NCBI GenBank assembly: GCA_036924285.1
Contig: JAYKYS010000010.1
Location: forward strand, 3,038,001 to 3,102,000
Source: Asterella californica
Taxonomy: Eukaryota > Streptophyta > Marchantiopsida > Marchantiales > Aytoniaceae
DNA: 64,000 bases
Direction: 5' to 3'
Shown: positions 61,330 to 64,000 of the stretch, one piece after another
Layout of the letters: each line of letters begins with the position of its first letter
How positions within the stretch are numbered: position 1 is the first letter of the stretch
Notes under the pieces: model-generated
Databases searched by the model: none
The model's input: only the letters and a program-made list of their open reading frames with translations
Told to the model about the DNA's origin: nothing
Translations under genes and position numbers: made by a program

Positions 61330-61930
61330 AAGTGTATGGACTGAGAAGTTTATGTGACTTCAAGAGTTCCAACGAAAGACTGGAGAGTGTCTATGCGAGG
61401 CTTACACTCGCATGAGACGATTGATCAATGTCACACCTGACGTGACAAAGATGCAAGTATTTTAGTTATGATATGAGATACTGTACCAAGAGTTGCGACG
61501 GAGAGTCTGAGATGCGACTCTGTTACAGACGACATCATTATTTGTACTTGTCGTTGTATTTGGTTTGACTGAGAAGATATAGCTCAACATGGTGGAAGAG
61601 AAAGTGTTGATTGCTGAATTTAATAGAGATGTATCACACAAGGTGCATCTATCTCTTCTTGAGGGTAACATACGTCACAATAACATGGTTTATAAGATTA
61701 CAGTGCACCTCCATAGACCTAAGGAGCGTCTGGAGGATAAAATGAACCACTGTCTTCGTTCTCTGATCAACAACAAGTCGATATCAACAGTTGGACTTGT
61801 GGTGATAACTATCACAAGAGAGTGTGTCTAGATGGAGAGTGATGGACATGAGAGTCCTATGACGTCTCAAGAGGTGCAAAAGGTAATGTTATAATTGTCA
61901 TCGATGTGATCATACTATCGGTCGATGTTT
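61330..61930 (+). pseudogene. Gag remnant with CCHC zinc knuckle
   Basis: Gag-like text with GVYARLT/TRMRRLINVTPDVTK in shifting frames (about 61385-61450) is followed by an 80-codon open piece at 61589-61831. A zinc knuckle CYNCHRCDHTIGRC of the form CX2CX4HX4C lies at 61887-61928. The knuckle is the nucleic-acid-binding motif of retrotransposon Gag. Frames are inconsistent between the parts. Confidence 0.65.
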
Positions 61931-62254
61931 TAATCTCGATTAAAAGTTATGACAAAAGAAAGCCTCGATGACAAGTACGGATCGAGGACGAGAAGGAGCT
62001 CAGAGAGACTTAGGTGGTCCAGCTCGAGATAGAGGTCTATCATCTGATAGTATCTTGAAGGGGGCGAGTATACGAATTTGAGTTAGCTACTGATACGCTA
62101 ATCTTTCAACGTCCTTACATGTATAATGATATGAAGAGAGTCTTTATCCAAAGCAAGACTCAAGACTTTGGTGGAGCTTGGGTTGCTGAAGACATGGAGA
62201 ATGAAGAACATTCACATGGACAATATGCATCTACCGCGGTTATGTTAGCCAAGA

Positions 62255-63010
62255 AAGATATGTAAGATGATTCTATGGATAGGTGGATATGTGGAGATTA
62301 TCGACTTATCAGTTGACGGACGAAGTTGGATAGGTATGCCATGCTTACGTTTGAGGAGGTTGCTGATGCAGTTGGGCAGGCAAATGTCTTCAGTTCATTG
62401 GATCTTTGAGCAGAGTATCATCAATTACCAGTTAGTGAGGAGGACAAGATCAAGACAACGTTATGAGATTCAATCCTCACGGTATGGATTGTTTGTATCA
62501 ATGACGATTCTTATCATTTGAATTGAGAAATGCCCTTGTGAGTTCCAAAGAGTTATGGACAAGATCTTTGCAGGACAAGATTTTACTTAGTGTTACATTG
62601 ATGATTTTCTAGTATACAGTATTACGATGGAGGAGCAGAAGAAACATTTACAAGTGATATTTGAGCAATTGAGAGCGCAAAGTTAGAAAATTTCGTAGGA
62701 TTTTCATTAATAAAAATCTCCATAGTCTTTATATTCTCACCAGTATCCATCTTTTCAAGTCTTACAAATTGACCTAAAGAAGCTAAGTCTTTATAACCCG
62801 CAGGTGCTAACAATGCGATGTCTAGTAAACGAATTTCGACTCTCGATTAATGTAGCTTTCAATACTAATTTACAATATTAAATACAAGATTAAACTTATG
62901 TAAAAATGTTTCCAAATTTGGATTGAAGTTGCATCTTGAGAAGTGTAGGTTCTTCCAAGAACAAGTGGAGTATCTTGGTCACAATCTATGAAGGGTGTCT
63001 TGGAGTACAA
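62255..63010 (+). pseudogene. Ty3/gypsy reverse transcriptase, frameshifted and interrupted
   Basis: Recognisable motifs in order: WICGDYR (about 62283-62303; family form WRMCVDYR); ANVFSSLDL, a stop, then EYHQLPVSEEDKIKT (about 62378-62455); the catalytic YIDDFLVYS (62594-62620); and, after an inserted segment, FGLKLHLEKCRFFQEQVEYLGH (about 62920-62985). The YxDD box is intact, but in-frame stops and frameshifts precede and follow it. Confidence 0.88.
62693..62917 (-). other. Unrelated ~225-bp insertion inside the reverse transcriptase
   Basis: The reverse transcriptase text stops after FEQLRAQ (about 62690) and resumes at KFGLKLHLEKC (about 62917), where the family is continuous. The intervening segment has different composition. 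On its minus strand it reads RLLDIALLAPAGYKDLASL and onward to about MEIFINENPTKF, an amphipathic, protein-like sequence without low complexity. I do not recognise the protein. The exact junctions are uncertain by several bases. Confidence 0.6.
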
Positions 63011-63329
63011 CAGTAAAGGTGGAGGTAATTTCACGCATTCTACGTCCTCTAGATGTTAGTCGAGTCCGTGCATTCTTTGGACTGGCAATTTCTATCGACA
63101 GTGTGTCAAAATGCTTAGTGGAATTGCGAAAGCTCTAACCAAGCTGACAAAGATGGACCAAGAGTGGCAGTGAAGAGATGAGCAAGAGCGAGCTCTTATA
63201 GAGCTCAAGGATAAATTCACATTCGCTCTCATCTTGAGGAGACACGTTAAGGAGTGTCTGTTCTAACTTTACACTAACTCGAGTATGTTAGGACTTGGGG
63301 CAATGCTTACACAAAAAGATGATGAGGAA

Positions 63330-63767
63330 AAGAAGTTGTGGTGATGTACGCTAGTCGTTTCAACAATTCTACAGAGGTTAATTATAATTTGCAAGAGGAT
63401 GAGTGTTTGGCTGCAGTGTGGGTTATGACATACTTCAAATGTTACTTATTTGTGTACCTTTTTACTCTCATCACTATCATCAACCCTCAAATGATTAATG
63501 AAGTCTAACAAGTTTAGGAAGAAGCTTGCACAATAGGCTTTTATTTTGCAAGAATATGATTTATATGTCATACACAGACCGAAGATGGTCAATCGTGATG
63601 CAGACGGTTTGAGTCAAAATTCATGCACGAGTCAGCGAGATGCAACAGAGGTTTGTTGGTATGGTGAGATAGATGAGGAGGTTGTGTCGAGTTGGCATAC
63701 CTCTACCTTGTATATGTTGACTTTGGATGACTTTGTTATATCTCTCAAGTCAGAGTGTAGACAATGA
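63330..63767 (+). pseudogene. Ty3/gypsy RNase H and connection region
   Basis: YASRFNNSTEVNYNLQEDEC followed by LAAVWVMTYFKCYLF (about 63350-63455) is the RNase H core; then QEYDLYVIHRPKMVNRDADG (from 63549), the end-of-RNase-H signature, leads into a linker. A frameshift lies between the two parts (about 63500). The open piece 63546-63767 is the longest intact stretch. Confidence 0.85.
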
Positions 63768-63789
63768 GTCCTCCTACCTAAGGATGATT

Positions 63790-64000
63790 ATGGTTTTACT
63801 GACTAACGGATATTCACAAGGGTGCGATGGTTATGAGATATCTTTGTATCGACGTAATGGTGGACAATGTAAGTGCTAAAGAGCAAGGTCGTGTCCTCCA
63901 ACAAACCAAGTGGTTCCGACAAAAAAGAAGACACATACTTAAGATGTGCGAGGATGGAAGAGTGCATGTAGTACTGCACCCATCACAAAGAACACAACTA
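63790..64000 (+). pseudogene. Start of integrase (zinc-binding/N-terminal part), cut by window edge
   Basis: Text such as VLQQTKWFRQKRRHILKMC then EDGRVHVVLHPSQRTQL resembles the region just before the HHCC zinc-binding domain of gypsy integrases (a short basic segment, then a line ending in P...R). The HHCC residues would lie beyond the window. Confidence 0.55.

Larger units (their letters stand above)
61180..64000 (+). mobile_element. Decayed Ty3/gypsy LTR retrotransposon, internal region (runs off window)
   Basis: Gag, reverse transcriptase, RNase H and the start of integrase follow in the Ty3/gypsy order on the plus strand, broken by many stops and frameshifts. No LTR or primer-binding site was found in the window. 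The left limit is where gag-like text begins; the right limit is the window edge. It is non-functional as it stands. Confidence 0.88.

Overview
This is nuclear DNA from a plant. The genes have GT-AG introns, the proteins belong to plant-type families (AT-hook/PPC protein, COP9 signalosome subunit, RPK2-type receptor kinase, STE24 protease), and the space between them is AT-rich and full of decayed transposons. The intronless RPK2-type receptor and the Ty3/gypsy sequence style would fit an early-diverging land plant such as a bryophyte. That is only an impression, and the species cannot be fixed from the sequence alone.

Four protein genes could be rebuilt exon by exon. (1) An AHL-type AT-hook/PPC nuclear protein on + at 7491-11312 (5 exons, 423 aa), behind a long GA-rich leader. 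(2) COP9 signalosome subunit 6 on - at 20543-16755 (9 exons, 300 aa). (3) An RPK2/TOAD2-type LRR receptor kinase on + at 37900-41517 (one exon, 1205 aa). (4) The CAAX prenyl protease STE24 on + at 52179-58349 (14 exons, 446 aa). All junctions join in frame. The four genes have unrelated housekeeping, signalling or chromatin roles, and nothing suggests they form a cluster.

The rest is repeat territory. At 21.0-23.5 kb a 2.4-kb element with ~105-bp inverted termini and a perfect 11-bp target duplication carries two later insertions: a 376-bp inverted-repeat element and a 791-bp pogo-type element with a TA duplication. Related inverted-repeat elements lie at 5.0-5.4, 25.4-25.7, 43.2-44.6 (itself interrupted by another insertion) and 49.6-50.5 kb. 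Most of their termini carry up to three copies of a TTGATCA-ACCC-like motif spaced 30-31 bp apart, and this is the most unusual structure in the window. A decayed two-gene PIF/Harbinger element occupies 32.2-35.3 kb on -. A decayed Ty3/gypsy gag-pol occupies about 61.2-64.0 kb and runs off the right edge; an unrelated fragment interrupts its reverse transcriptase.

The stretches 1-4.9, 11.3-16.7, 25.7-32.2, 35.3-37.9, 44.6-49.6 and 58.4-61.2 kb hold no gene I could support. They contain AT-rich sequence, short tandem duplications, diverged dispersed repeats and several perfect short hairpins.
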